A stretch of 64,000 nt of DNA. Origin: Macrothele yani. Lineage: Eukaryota > Arthropoda > Arachnida > Araneae > Macrothelidae. Of this stretch, positions 31,556-43,380 are shown piece by piece. Position 1 is the first letter of the stretch. The number at the start of each line of letters is the position of its first letter. The DNA lies in assembly GCA_039090855.1 (NCBI GenBank), contig CM077028.1:66655054-66719053 (forward strand), read 5' to 3'. The notes under the pieces are model-generated. The model did no database searches and had not been told where the DNA came from. It saw nothing but the letters and a program-made list of their open reading frames with translations. A program made the position numbers and the translations under genes.

Positions 31556-33639
31556 TTTACCAACAAAGCATATGCATAACAAATTCTCTTCGTTACCATG
31601 GCAGTAGGTCACGGGACCACAACGTTCCTCTGTGGTTGTTGTGAAGACAGACAGAAAGCCGTTCGTTTCTTTCCTTTGCGTCTTTAAAAAATGCTTAAAA
31701 ATCAGAAAATGACTTTTTGTTAAAATAAATTTGTAAAAAAAGGGACGATAGTTGTACGTTTATGCTGTAAAAATTGCAATGCGTTATGATTTATAGTTCC
31801 CCATACATCCGTTTTTTTTAATGGATCCCATCGCAAAATAGAGAATTTTGTGAAATTTAGAAATTTAATTTCTCGTAAACTCAATCGAAATTCAAAAAAA
31901 GGGCGACGAGGTGAAAACATTCGGTCATGGCACTACATGCCTATAAAGTTTCGTGGTTCTGTTGCTGTTAGTGTGTCCGGAACGCGACCTGATAGCACTT
32001 TTTCGCTTACCTTAACTTTGAAATACAATAGCTCTTTAAGTATCGATATAATCGAGAAATGCTTTATTTCAACGTGCTCTCCAAACAATTCTCTACAAAC
32101 GATGTAAATTTCATATTTTTGTGTTCAATACGTTTTGCACTGCGAGCTAGGAAAGCAAGAGTGTCGCGAAATTTCTAAAACAGCGGCAGCAGCAGCAGCA
32201 GCGGCGGCAGTTACATTTTTTAGAATAGAGAGATATAACACATAACTGGAGACAGCACCCACAGAAGGAGATGCCAAAATTTCAAAGTGCAATGAGTTGA
32301 ATACAGTACGGTGTTCAGACTGTAAGCTGTTCATGTGCATCAATGGCTTCAGAAATTATTTCAAGTTGTTCCATGAAAAATAAATTATGATATATTATAA
32401 TTGTGCACAATATAATTTGAAAATTGATTAATTAAACCAGTAATTTTCGAATTCTTCAATACTACAATTACAGCATCTCGGTCCTGAAGTATCACGTGTG
32501 ACACAATCCCCGTAGCCCCCCCCTCCTTTCCATGAAAAATTAAAGATTTCTTTTTTCAGTTTACAATGCAGTAAACATCAATTTTCAAACCTGTTTTAGA
32601 AAATCATAAATAAAACTTCATCGCCGGTCTGAGGAGGTTAAAACAAACGTTACGTATGTTGACTCCTTTGTACGACATTCTCATTATTAGATAAGGGAGT
32701 AAGACATTAAGCACGTAAGATTTCCTACGTCTTTTGCTTTGCTGTTAGTAAGACGGTGTTCCTTTATCTTCTTCCAATCAGTGTGCCATCCATCTAGTCT
32801 CGACTTTCCTTTCAACCGAGACATTTGTCCTTTAGTTATTCTCTCTAGTACCAATAAACATGTTTTTCTGCCTTTTCTTATTAGGTGACCAGACGGTTCC
32901 GTTTTCTTTTTCTTTAAGCTTTTTATCAATAGTTTCATTATTTCAACATCTTATTAGGGTTTTTTTTACTAAAACCTCCTATATTTTCCTGAAGCGCCAT
33001 CGATATCACATATATTTCTACTTTTCTATCGGCTGTTTTTCAGCATAGACAATACTAGTGTTTCTATGAATTGAGGATTTTGTTTTGCACTTATGTGAAA
33101 GCCTTCTTAAAACAAAGGTTTTCATGCTAAAAGGACTATTGCAATTTCTGCGGCAGTTTCATGTTTTTGATGATCGATTTATTGATTCCAATCCTTTTTC
33201 TGACTATGAACGCCATTCGCATAGCTAATGTCGTCCAAAAATACATCACCTACGAATAAATTTTCTATCAGTTAATACCTCAACTCGGGATTTTCTATTT
33301 TTCTGCTTCATAAATTTTACTATACAGATTGAAATGTTAAGCACCAATGAAATCAATCGCCGAGAATCAACCCTTCTGCAAATTGTGATTTTTAATAACT
33401 GCGACGTATAACCCTAAATAACCTTCCTTTGAAAAAACTTTGTTCTTATACAAAGTTAGTTTCTTCTCGTTAAACGTTTTCTACCGGAACGATACATTAC
33501 TTCCCCGAATAGATTTTCAGTTGGGCATCAGTGACAGTAGCCTGCAGTACAACAAAAGGTAAACATTCAATATGTGCAACAGAGTTGTTAGAAAAGAGGC
33601 AAGAGGCATGTTAGAGAGAGGATTGATGTAAACGCATGC
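31556..33639. other. No gene recognised; CAG/CGG microsatellite
   Basis: AT-rich sequence. A (CAG)n/(CGG)n run lies at 32181-32212. Open frames (31850-32107, 32687-32938 and others) are short and unrecognised. No TIRs or repeats shared with the rest of the window. Confidence 0.35.
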
Positions 33640-34430
33640 TACGATTACGCAGATTTGTGACATGGGTTTCCATCAATCCTTTCTCTGTTACGATCATCGC
33701 AGCCTTCTGCGCATGGGCCTGCGCAGTCGAAGACCTAGACGGGTACTTTGGCTCACTGCACGTCATCGCCAACAGCGCATGAAATGGGCCCAAGATCATC
33801 GAGTTTGGACAGTGGAGGATTGGAAGAAAGTGGCCTCGTCTGACGAATCAAGATTCCTGACGCATCACGTAGACAGCCGAGCGCGGATATGCCGATTACC
33901 AACGGAGGCTATGGCACCTGAATGCACTGTTGAGCGGAAACAGGCCGGCGGCGGTGTTATGCTGTGGGCGATGTTTTTTTTGGGACACTTTAGGCCCCAT
34001 TATCCCAATAGCACAATCTCTGACAGCTGTCAGGTATCTGAACATCGTTATGGACCAAGTTCACCCATTCATGACAATTGTGCTGATGATGGCCATTACC
34101 AACAGGATAATGCGCCATGCCACACTGCCAGAATCGTCAAGGTGTGGTTCTAGGAATATGCTGGTGTCTTTCTGTTAATGTCTTGGCCTCCAAATTCACC
34201 TGACATGAACCCAATCGAACATTTGTAGTTCGACTTGGAAAAGCGGGTTCGCGCTAAATCACCACCACCCAGAAATGTACGGGAACTGGAGGACCTGCTG
34301 TTGACATTATGGCACCAGATACCGAGGATATCTATCGCCACCTCATCGAATCGATGTATCGCCGAGTGGCTGCTGTTTTCGGGCGAAATGGGGTCCTACA
34401 GCTTATTAGTAGGTGGCCATAATGTAACGG
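33640..34430 (+). pseudogene. Tc1-like transposase (DD36E group), 5'-truncated
   Basis: Plus-strand frame 33662-34153: SLLRMGLRSRRPRRVLWLTA, WAQDHRVWTVEDWKKVASSD then ESRF (first Asp kept), VMLWAMFFLGHF, GHYQQDNAPCHTARIVKVWF (second Asp), then a TAG stop. The following in-frame sequence has PPNSPDMNPIEHL (Glu) and another stop. The region from GHFRPHY to HDNCADDG is in the wrong frame, so a frameshift pair is also present. It ends by the TIR-like TGGCCATAATGTAACGG...CGGTGTA (to ~34443). The N-terminal HTH is missing. Same family as 38290-40564. Confidence 0.88.
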
Positions 34431-34443
34431 TCCATCGGTGTAC

Positions 34444-35285
34444 GAACGTACTGTTATCTCAAAAGATATGCACTGCAGGCATGTAATGATACGAAATGCA
34501 TGCTAGGTTTCATGGAGTCACTTCGCTTTCTTCAAAAAGTAATTTCTTTGCATCGATAATAGCTTCAATAAATAAAGCAGAAAGCTTTCCCATCCAGTAG
34601 TAAGCATTAAAGTGGTTTGAGAAATTTCGGATGAAAACTACTGCGCAATTGTCTCTTTTCCCTGAAAACAGCGTGATATATTACTCATTATTACCACTTC
34701 CTTTCGTAACGACCTTTCAGCGATCTATCTTTTACTGATTATTCTTTCTTTTCTTTGACTGTTCTCGCGAGTTTCTTAATCTCGCTAAGTGTTGACAGAA
34801 ACTTTTCCCATCGGATCAAATGGCACCAACCATCTTGGCCGTTGTCTCTTCAGTTGTAGAATCCAGTTTCGGCGCATTTCCTTAAAATGTTAATTATTTT
34901 CCTTGCCTTTTTTTAAATATACCTCAGCACCATTCTTAAAGTTTTTAGTTTTATCAGTACCTCTTTCACTCTAAGCATTTATATCGCTCATCTTTACAGT
35001 AAGGTGAAACACAGTTTCTTAATCGAAGAAGAACAAATCGCACGCTATGAAGCTTCGATAATCTTGCAGTACGATGAAAACATTTTTGGATAAATTTGGC
35101 TGAAGTATATGGATTTTATCTAAACTCAATACTTCCGCCGTGAAGATTTTCCAAGAAAATGCTATTTAACGTTTGAATTAGATTTCAAGCTGTAAGTTTA
35201 AACGTGCTTACATTGCTTGTGTCTCTTCAATAGTTCGTCGACATCGTGAATATAAACATAACACTTGTCAACATAGAAAAAACAA
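34444..35285. other. No gene recognised
   Basis: AT-rich sequence without notable open frames or repeats. Confidence 0.4.
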
Positions 35286-35289
35286 GAAA

Positions 35290-37866
35290 GATGACACCGA
35301 ATTTTCAGATAAGCACGTCCGTTGAATCCATTCTGACACGAATTAAATAAGCACGTCTTTTGAATCTATACTGACACGAATTAAATTTATCGAAGCTATT
35401 CAAAATCAGTGGAACGGGTTTGGAAAACAATCAACTGGTTCCGACAATCGACAAAACGTCCAAAAATAGAAACATCTAGTTAGCACCACCAGTGGTTAAA
35501 AAGCAAGTTACGAAAATTAACAAATGGTGAACAAAAGAATTATCATACTACAAAGAAGGTACCAGAGACAAAGAGATTTTTAAATCTAACAGTTAAAAGA
35601 AGAAATGTAAAAAGGGAAACATTATATAAGTTTACGTCTGCTAGCGGAAAAGTTGAAAATAGACGAAAATTATTATTTATGGTAAAAGCGTTCGACCTTT
35701 ACGCAACTAGTGAGAAACCTTTGCGTTACTTAAAGAGGATTATGATACGCAACTCTGTTGTAGCGAATGGCATACAGTGAAGAAGAAATTTCTCAATAGC
35801 ATTTTTAGAATTGGCGACACAGCTGCAAATTGAAGTACACAAACACCACCTACCGAACAAACTGGGAACTACAAAATTCTTCATAAACTAGCCTTAAGTG
35901 TTCTACTAGGTAAATGGCATGGCATCCGGTGTTGAAAGAATTTTTAAATTCGCACATGTAAAAGCAGTGATATTGAGAAAAACAGGATAAGCATATGTGC
36001 CCCTAGCGGCGAAATTCTGCACTATTTTGGAAAGAAAATACGCACACGGTTTGCATAGTTAATAGTATCTCACCGAAGAAAGAAGTTTTTCAATCGGGTA
36101 TTTAGTCCCGCAGATCTGTAAACGGAAAAGTGAGGGTACGCCCTCTGGTGGCGAAGCATACTTGTGCGCTACGAAAAATTTGAAATTATATGAGAAACAT
36201 TTGCCCACCGAAACACTTTCCAACAAAGAAACAATTTTTCAAATCGGACTTTTACAAGCAGCGATATCGACAAAAATAAGATATGCCTTTACGCCCCTGG
36301 CGGAAAAACCATGCATTATTTTAAGAAGAAAATATTCTCAAAAGGTCTCTTCGATGTGAGCGGTATCGGTCAACAAAATAGTTTTTTCAATCGAGTTTTC
36401 AGGAGATTAGATTTTGCTACAAATACATCAGACACAGAAATTAACACTTACACCCCCTGGTGGCTAAACAATTCCTTATCAAATATTAGAAATTATTGGC
36501 AAATCATTTCCTATCAGCAGCTGTATCCGGTGCAGAAAGAAGTTTTCTAATCGGAATTTTAGAAGCAGAGCTAACGGAGAAAACGTAATTTATTTTAACG
36601 CCCCTTAGCAGAAAGTCTATGTATTACTTGAAAATTTTGAAATTATATGAGAGCATGTTATACGGGAAACGCTATCTAACAAAGAAGGAATTTTTCAAAT
36701 CTGACTCTAAGAAGCTGAGATATTGACAAAAATGGGATATACATCTACGCCCTCTGGTGGAAAAACCATACATGATTTTAAGAAGAAAATATTCTCAAAT
36801 GTTTATCGACACGGGCGCTATCGGTCCACGAAAGAATTTTCTCAATCGAGATTTTAGAAGCTCAGATTTTGATGAAAATACCTACGAAGCAGAAATTAAA
36901 GCTTACGCCCCCTGGTGGTCAAACCATTTTTTATAAAAAATTTGAAATTACAATCAAAACATTTCCCACCGGGAGCTGAATAAGGTCCAGAAAGAATTTT
37001 TCAAATCGGAGTTTTATAAGCTGAGATATCGGGGAAAGCGCAATTTACCTTTACGCCTTCTGTGGAAAGTCTACAAATTACTTGAAAATTTTGAAATTAT
37101 ATGAAAAGCATATCGCGCTGGGAACTCTATCCAATAAAGAAATAATTTTCCAAATTAGACCATTAGCAGCACAGATATTAACAAAAATAAGATATATATC
37201 TACGCCCCCTGGCGGAAGGAACCATGCATTACTTTAAGAAAAAAAGTATTCCGAAATGGTTTGTCGACGTCAGTAGTATCAGTCCACGAAAGAATTTTTC
37301 AATTGAGATTGTAGAAGCTCAGATTTTGTTGCAAATACAAGAGAAGCAGAAATTAACACTTACTCCCCCTGGTGACTAAACCGTTTTATACCGAACATTA
37401 GAAATTATATGCGAAAGATTTTCCATCCGGATCTGTATCCGCTGCAGAAATAATTTTTCAAATCGGAATTTTAGAAGCAGAGATATCGGGGGAAACGCAA
37501 TACACTTTTACGCCCCCTAGCGAAGAATCTATGCGCAACTTGAAAAAATGACCATACCTAAAATAATCTTCGCCATGAGTAAAATTGAAAGGCAAAAGAA
37601 TTTTTTGAACTGTATATTTCGAAGCAAATGTATGGAATAAAATGTATTTTGAATGCGATATCATCTGCATTTACGCCTTCTAGCGGCGAAATTGGGCATC
37701 GTAAAAAATCAAAATAAAGGGTCATCATTCGTACGTTTCAAGCTTTCTAAGGCAAAAAGAATTTTTGAAATCGGACTATTAGTTGCAGAGATATCGTCTC
37801 TACAGACGGACGGACGAACAAACCGATAGCATAAGCACCATCTTTTTTTTTTACAAAAGAGGTGTT
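35290..37866 (-). repeat. CTCF-like-core tandem array element, copy 2 (inverted)
   Basis: Begins with the inverted terminal sequence (ACACCGAATTTTC, then AAGCACGTC...TTGAATC repeated twice at 35312 and 35341) and ends with TACAAAAGAGGTG near 37866, after GACGGACGGACGAACAAACC. Inverted cores include CGCCCTCTGGTGGCG (near 36139), CGCCCCTGGCGG (near 36292), ACCCCCTGGTGGC (near 36461), CGCCCCCTGGTGG (near 36906), CGCCCCCTGGCGG (near 37203), TCCCCCTGGTGAC (near 37362) and CGCCCCCTAGCG (near 37512). At about 2.6 kb it is the longest of the three copies. Confidence 0.85.
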
Positions 37867-38142
37867 ACACATGGCCAGCGTAACGAATCAGCGAAATAAC
37901 TTACTTAAGTACAGCCTTTGTTAGCTTCTATAACCTTTGCCAGTTGTGAGATTCCAACACACATTTCCTTTCTTCGGAACGACTGTTCTCCCAATTGAAC
38001 TACGACGGCAGGCTTATCGCTGCTTCTTTGTCGATTTAACTGATGCGTTATCTCAGTAGTCCGTCATCTATGTCACGTGGTACGTTGTATTTGTCTCTTA
38101 CATTTCAGAACAGGAAAATCAATTCTTGTTCGGAAACTTCCT

Positions 38143-38285
38143 TTTATTGGAGATTCAGCGGCCACTATGCGCAATTCAATGGGCTATAACCACCGTTGAG
38201 AAACTGAATCCACTGCGCTACCAGTCACCCGTCCCTAATTTAGGGTCACTAGTTCAAGGGAAGAGAGAGAGCCAGTCCCATAAGA
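38143..38285 (-). repeat. SINE-B fragment (3' half, rearranged)
   Basis: Contains GCGCAATTCAATGGGCTATA, TCCCTAATTTAGGGTCACTA and GAGAGAGCCAGTCCCATAAG, the 3' half of SINE-B, with an internal repeat of the GAGAAACTGAATCC type. It abuts the C-terminal end of the Tc1 relic at 38290. Confidence 0.75.
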
Positions 38286-39227
38286 CAACATTTCGGGGTG
38301 GAGTTGATTCAGCGCGAACTCGGTTTCCAAGTCGAACCTCAAATGTTCGATTGGGTTCATGTCAGGTGAATTTGGAGGCCAAAGTATTAACACAAAGTTA
38401 CCAGTATGTTCCTCGAACCACTCCTTGACGATTCTGGCAATGTGGCATGGCGCATTATTCTGCTGGTAATGGCCTTCACCAGCAGGGAACACAGTTGCCA
38501 TGAATGGGTGAACTTGGTCCGCAACGATATTCAGATACTTGACAGCTGTCAGGGATTGTGCTATTGGGATAATAGGGCCTAAAGTGTCCCCCCCCCAAAA
38601 AAAAACATCGCCCACAGCATAACACCGCCGCCGCCGCCGCCGCGGGCCTGTTTCCGTCCAACAGTGCATCCAGGTACCATAGCCTCGATTGGTAATCGGC
38701 GTATCCGCGCTGGCTGTCTACGTGATGCACCAGAAATCTTGATTCGTCAGACCTGTCCAATCTCTATTATCTTGGACCCATTTCATGCGTAGTTGGCGAT
38801 GACGTACAGTGAGCCTGGGGACCCAGCTGGGTCTTCGGCTACTCTGGCCCATATGCAGAACGCTGCGACGAACTGTGTGAAGTGACACCTTGCCGTGATC
38901 ACCACTGTTCTAGCTAGAGGGATTTTTCGCACTGTGGCCCTGCGGTCGCTGTGAACAATGCGCGACAGTCCCCCTCTGGCAATAATGAACTGCGGACGAC
39001 ACACGGCTAGACGACAGTTCGTCGTTTGGACATCACTGCATCACTTTTGATACGCACTCACTACAGCGGCACGTGAACAATCCAAAAACCGCGCCGTTTC
39101 CAAGATCGTAGTTCCGAGGCGTCGTGCCATCACAATTTGTACTTCGTCAAACTCCGATGCATCGGCAGCTTTTCCCATTCTGACTCCGAACATTCTATTA
39201 ACAGAAAGCCCGTCCTCGGGTTGTATA

Positions 39228-40460
39228 CACTGAGTGGCCACTTTATTATGACCACCCCCTCAGTACTTCGTTGGGCCACCTCTTGCCTTTAATACTGCGT
39301 CGATTCTTCGTGGCATGGAGTCCACGAGATGTTGATGGGTGGTTTGTGGAATCTGAGACCATGCTTGATGAATAGAACTTTCCAGGAGTGTGAGATTGCA
39401 GGGTGTGGATCCAGCTGTCTGATGGCTTGTTCAACTTCATCCCACAAATTCTCAATGGGGTTGAGGTCTGGAGATTGTGGGTGTCACCTAAGCAAAGTAA
39501 ACTCACCAGCATGTTCCTGAAACCAATCCTGTACAATACGAGCACTATGGCAGGACGCATTATCTTGTTGAAAGTAGCCATCGCCATTGGGATAAACCAT
39601 CCACATGACAGGATGCACTTGGTCCGCAACAATGTTTAGATATGATGTGCCAGTCAGACGTTCATCAACACGAATTAAAGGGCCCAAAGCATGCCAGGAA
39701 AACATTCCCCAAACCATAACATTGCCTCCACCAGCTTGAAGGGTTGTAGCAATGCATTTGGGGTCCATGCTTTCGTGCTGTTTCCGCCAAATTCTCACTC
39801 GGCCATCGGCATGGTGCAACTGAAAACGCGATTCATCGGACCACATATTTTGTTTCCAATTATCGACTATCCAATCCTTGTGCTCCTGTGCGAACTGGAG
39901 AAGTTTACTCTTGTTAACTGCAGACAGCAAAGGTGTTAGAACAGGCCTTCGGCTGCCATGCCCATATCCCATCCGATGCAATGTACAGCGAACAGTGCGT
40001 GCAGATATCACTTGAGGGGATCCTTGTTTAAGACCGTGTATAATTTCTGCACTGTTGCCCTTCTTTTGTCTGTTACTAGTCTGGACACTACTCTCTGTTC
40101 CACCGGAGCAGTCACTAGTCGATGACGACCACACGTTGCACGTAGAGATCCAGTTAGTTTTTTGGCTGACAGTCCAGTCATTAAACACTTTAAAAACAGC
40201 TTCTCTGGAACATTTCACGAATACGGCGGTATCGATGATACTCGCTCCATGTCTCAGAGCTCCTACAATCATCCCACGTTGAAAGTTCATCAAATCGCAT
40301 TTTTTACCCATCTCGTCCCCCTCAAAATCACTTCTACTACTGTCGCAAGCACTAAGCTTTCCCTTTTTATACTAGCCTCGCCCTCTGGCGGCAACAGCGT
40401 GCAGCCATAGCTCATTTGCTTAAAACTGTCAGGTGGTCACAATAAAATTGCCACTCAGTG
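39228..40460 (-). mobile_element. Tc1/mariner element, DD36E, nested in an older Tc1
   Basis: 1233 bp, TA at 39226-39227 and 40461-40462. TIRs start CACTGAGTGGCCACTTTATT and CACTGAGTGGCAATTTTATT (right end flipped), followed by GTGACCACC-like sequence. A sister copy lies at 54017-55236 in the opposite orientation. It sits between the start codon region and the 5' TIR of the older element. Confidence 0.92.
39247..40311 (-). pseudogene. Tc1-like transposase, nearly full length
   Basis: Frame 39484-40311 (275 codons): MGKKCDLMNFQRGMIVGALR (HTH), an internally frameshifted patch (NWISTCNVWSSSTSDCSGGT), SARTVRCTLHRMGYG, MWSDESRFQLHHADGRVRIW (first Asp), VMVWGMFSWHALGPLIRVDE, and YFQQDNASCHSARIVQDWFQ (second Asp). 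It ends at LLR followed by TGA where the sister copy has Trp. The remainder (39246-39483) keeps SPDLNPIENLWDE in that frame, then a 1-bp deletion shifts the C-terminus. The product is broken although all three acidic residues remain in the DNA. Confidence 0.9.
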
Positions 40461-40880
40461 TACATATATACTGCTCTGTGAACTTCACTAGCGCCATCGT
40501 TTAGTTTCCAGGCCCGTTGATTTCTTTAAGCTGGGGATGGTCATAATGTAATGACTTATCGGTGTATTTATAGTATCACTATGTGTGTCCGCCCGTCCGT
40601 TTCTCTCCCTGTGGACACTAAATGTTGTTAAATTTGGGCATTTCGTGGATGTAATATTCTTAATTGTTTATGGTACCACTGAAACCCCAACATAACTTCA
40701 CTGTAAAGCACTTTTCTTACTAACGGCTAAACCTACTGCAGTAACTGGCTTCACGGGCAGCTGATGGCCAAGGTTCGTGACTGCCACGGAGAAGTCTCAG
40801 GATCGATCCCAGGCGGGTACGAACGAAATACTAAATGTGCGTCGAATGCGTACGTTAAGCCTTTGCACCCTGGATACTGT

Positions 40881-41252
40881 GTAGTGTAAGTCTGTTCCTA
40901 GTTGTTTCTAACCAGCTAAACACTACATGTTCTAAATTCAAGTTCACCAATAATGAAATAGGCGTTCACTCTAAATAATGTCAAGGGTTAGCCGTGGTTA
41001 ATACCTTGTAGTGTATGTATATTCCTAATTGTTTCTAACTAGCTAAACACTACGTGTGCTAAATGTCAAGTTCACCCGTAATGAAATAGGCGTTCACTCT
41101 AAATAATGTCAAGGGTCAGCCATGATTAATACCTTGTAGTGTATGTATATTCCTAATTGTTTCTAACTAGCTAAACACTACATGTGCTAAATGTCAAGTT
41201 CCCCCTTAATGAAATAGGCGTTCACTCTAAATAAAATCAAGGGTTGGTACTT
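40881..41252. repeat. ~127-bp tandem repeat, three units
   Basis: TAGTGTA...TTCCTA starts recur at about 40882, 41009 and 41137. Each unit contains CTAAACACTAC, TCAAGTTCACC, AATGAAATAGGCGTTCACTC and a TCAAGGGTTAGC-like end. This lies inside the insertion splitting SINE-C; the remainder of that insertion (41480-41652) matches 26700-26876. Confidence 0.82.
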
Positions 41253-42039
41253 CCTAATCTTTTATTTCCATCCAACTTGAAGAAAGCATGGTATATTCCA
41301 ACGTCGTTAATACACCACTAGAAATAAATCAATAGTATAACACTCACACATTTACAACATAGTTATGCAGACGCCAATAACAATATGACTTCACAAAAGT
41401 AATACACTCAGCAAAGATTCAACATCTCCACACACAAACAACTACATCGCAAAATATATATATATCCCTTCTCATTCTTATCAACATGCATATGTCACTT
41501 ACGTACTGACCTCAGGCGTGTTGCCAAACCTCATTCATGTGAGAGAGAAAATATCACGTTAAGTTGGAAAGTGCAAAAGGGAACGAACTCAAATTTATTA
41601 TACATAGGAAAAGGAACTAAAAGTGAAATTTAAATTAGAATATACGTCACACCTGCCCTCCCTCCAGGTTATAAATAAGGGCTTCTTCCAACCCTCTTTT
41701 TACCTCGCTTCCGCGTGACTTTCCTATCGGGTACTCTAGACCTATGGTTCCTAATTACTTTTCACGAAAGGCCACATTTTGTCTTTCATGGAACCGGGCC
41801 AGAGGGTGTGAACACTTAATGCGGTAAAGGTAAGTTACGCATCATACTGATACTTATATAGGTATTATTTTTATTTTAAGATTTATTAAAGGTAATGTAA
41901 AAATTATAAAATAAACCTTACATAGTGGTCAAATGAAAAAAGTAGAACAAATTTCAGAAATTGGTTACTTGTATTAACTTTAAATTACAACAGATGATTT
42001 GGAATAACTTTCACTTCAAGAAGATATTTCAGTTTTCCG

Positions 42040-42175
42040 GTTGTCTGATCCAGGAGAAAACTTCTGATTAAAACTCACATGTTTAGTACCGAAGTGGCGC
42101 TTCATATTGTATTCTTTGCATGCAGATACAGAGTTTTTTGTTACGCACTAGGCATAAAGAAATAGCCCCCTTTTC
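42040..42175 (-). pseudogene. hAT transposase N-terminal BED-like zinc-finger fragment
   Basis: The reverse complement reads SVSACKEYNMKRHFGTKH, matching the ACKEYNIRRHYETKH segment that holds the His ligands in hAT transposases of the ZBED5/SCAND3-like group. The preceding Cys part (CLVRNK) is in another frame and has lost one ligand. This supports the hAT assignment of 41741-43979. Confidence 0.7.
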
Positions 42176-42363
42176 TCAGTGGTAAAATGACCAAATATTG
42201 GCCTGATGCATAAGTTCATGCCGTTTTATTTCACAAGTGTTTCCCAGGTCAGTAGTGACGGTGCAGATGGTCAGTTGTATATCAAAATGTAGCCAATAAT
42301 ATCGTGTATCTAAATCATATCGCGTTGAGTGGTTAATGGTTTTTTGGTTTTCAGGTCAAAAGT

Positions 42364-43380
42364 ATGGAGTGTCAAGTAGAGAGAAGTGAACATTTCCGAC
42401 ATCTGCTCCTCTACGAGTTTAACAAGGGATCCACAGCCGCCGAAGCTACTTGTTAAATTTGTGCTGTGTATGGGGAGGATGCTATTGCTCCGAAGACAGC
42501 CCGCAAATGGTTTGAGCGGTTCCGAGGAGGCAATTTTGACCTCAACGACAGTCCACGCTCAGGTCGTCCATCTCACTTTGATGAGGATCGTTTGAACCAT
42601 CTCATCCACTTGGATCAGCATCAAAACACACACGCGAATTGGCCACTGAGATGGACTGTGATCAGGACACATTGGTGCGACACTTGAAACGTATGCGAAA
42701 GTTCCAGAAATTGGGGTCTTGTGTGCCTCACGCTCTGCTCTTACCAAGGGCATCAGCGTTTTGCTATATGTGGTTCCTTGCTCGCTCACTATCGCGAATG
42801 TTCTCAGCAACACAAACATTTTCTGTCACGTATTGTTACTGGAGATGAAAAGTGTTGCCTGTACGTGAATTTCAGGCATCGGAGGGAATGGTTAAGCTCA
42901 AACAAGACGCCCACAGCACGTCTAAAACATGGCCTTCATCCTGCGAAGATCATGTTGTGCGTCTGGTGGAACATGGAAGGCATTATTCACTGGGAAATGT
43001 TGCCGAGGAATCGGACCATCACCGCTGCACTCTGAGCAACTCCGCCGTGTGGAGGGAGCAATTCATCAGAAATGGCCACATCGGCGCCATGGTGTCCTTC
43101 TGCAGCATGATAACGCACTCCCTCACAGTGCAGACATGACCAAAATAGCCATTCAGGACATGAAATGTGAGATCCTTCCACATTCGGCCTATTCCGCAGA
43201 TGTCGCCCCTTCAGACTATCACCTGTTCCAATCTCTGTCGATGCACTCTGTGGCAAGAACGTTCAACAATGATGTTGATCTCCAGAACCTGATGATTTCT
43301 TCGCAGGCGAAACCTGCACGGTTTTTCAAGAATGGCACTGCAGACCTATCCTGACGTTAAGACACCATCGTAAACAATGG
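42364..43380 (+). pseudogene. mariner transposase relic, DD34D
   Basis: Read in several frames: MECQVERSEHFRHLLLYEFN with KGSTAAEAT (first HTH), ARKWFERFRGGNFDLNDSPR and SGRPSHFDEDRLNHLI (mariner-typical WFxxFrxGdfdl-d-pRsGRP), TGDEKCCLYVNFRHRREW (first Asp), and VLLQHDNALPHSADMTKIAI ... YSADVAPSDYHLFQSL (second and third Asp). I count 34 residues between the last two Asp, so DD34D. A stop in the first HTH and at least three frame changes make it non-functional. Its TIRs were not identified. Confidence 0.88.

Larger units (their letters stand above)
38290..40564 (-). pseudogene. Tc1-like transposase relic (DD36E group) split by a younger Tc1
   Basis: N-terminal HTH at 39041-39180 (GKAADASEFDEVQIVMARRL, TILETARFLDCSRAAV), second HTH region 38783-39004, SDESRF at ~38740, and the core at 38235-38669 with LGPIIPIAQSLTAVKYLNIV, GHYQQNNAPCHIARIVKEWF (second Asp changed to Asn) and PPNSPDMNPIEHL. 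A (GCC)n expansion at 38624-38642 inserts an Ala run after GNRP. Its 5' end continues beyond the nested 39228-40460 element, at 40463-40564, where GGATGGTCATAATGTAATG...CGGTG matches the TIR at 34405-34443. Multiple frame breaks. Confidence 0.85.
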
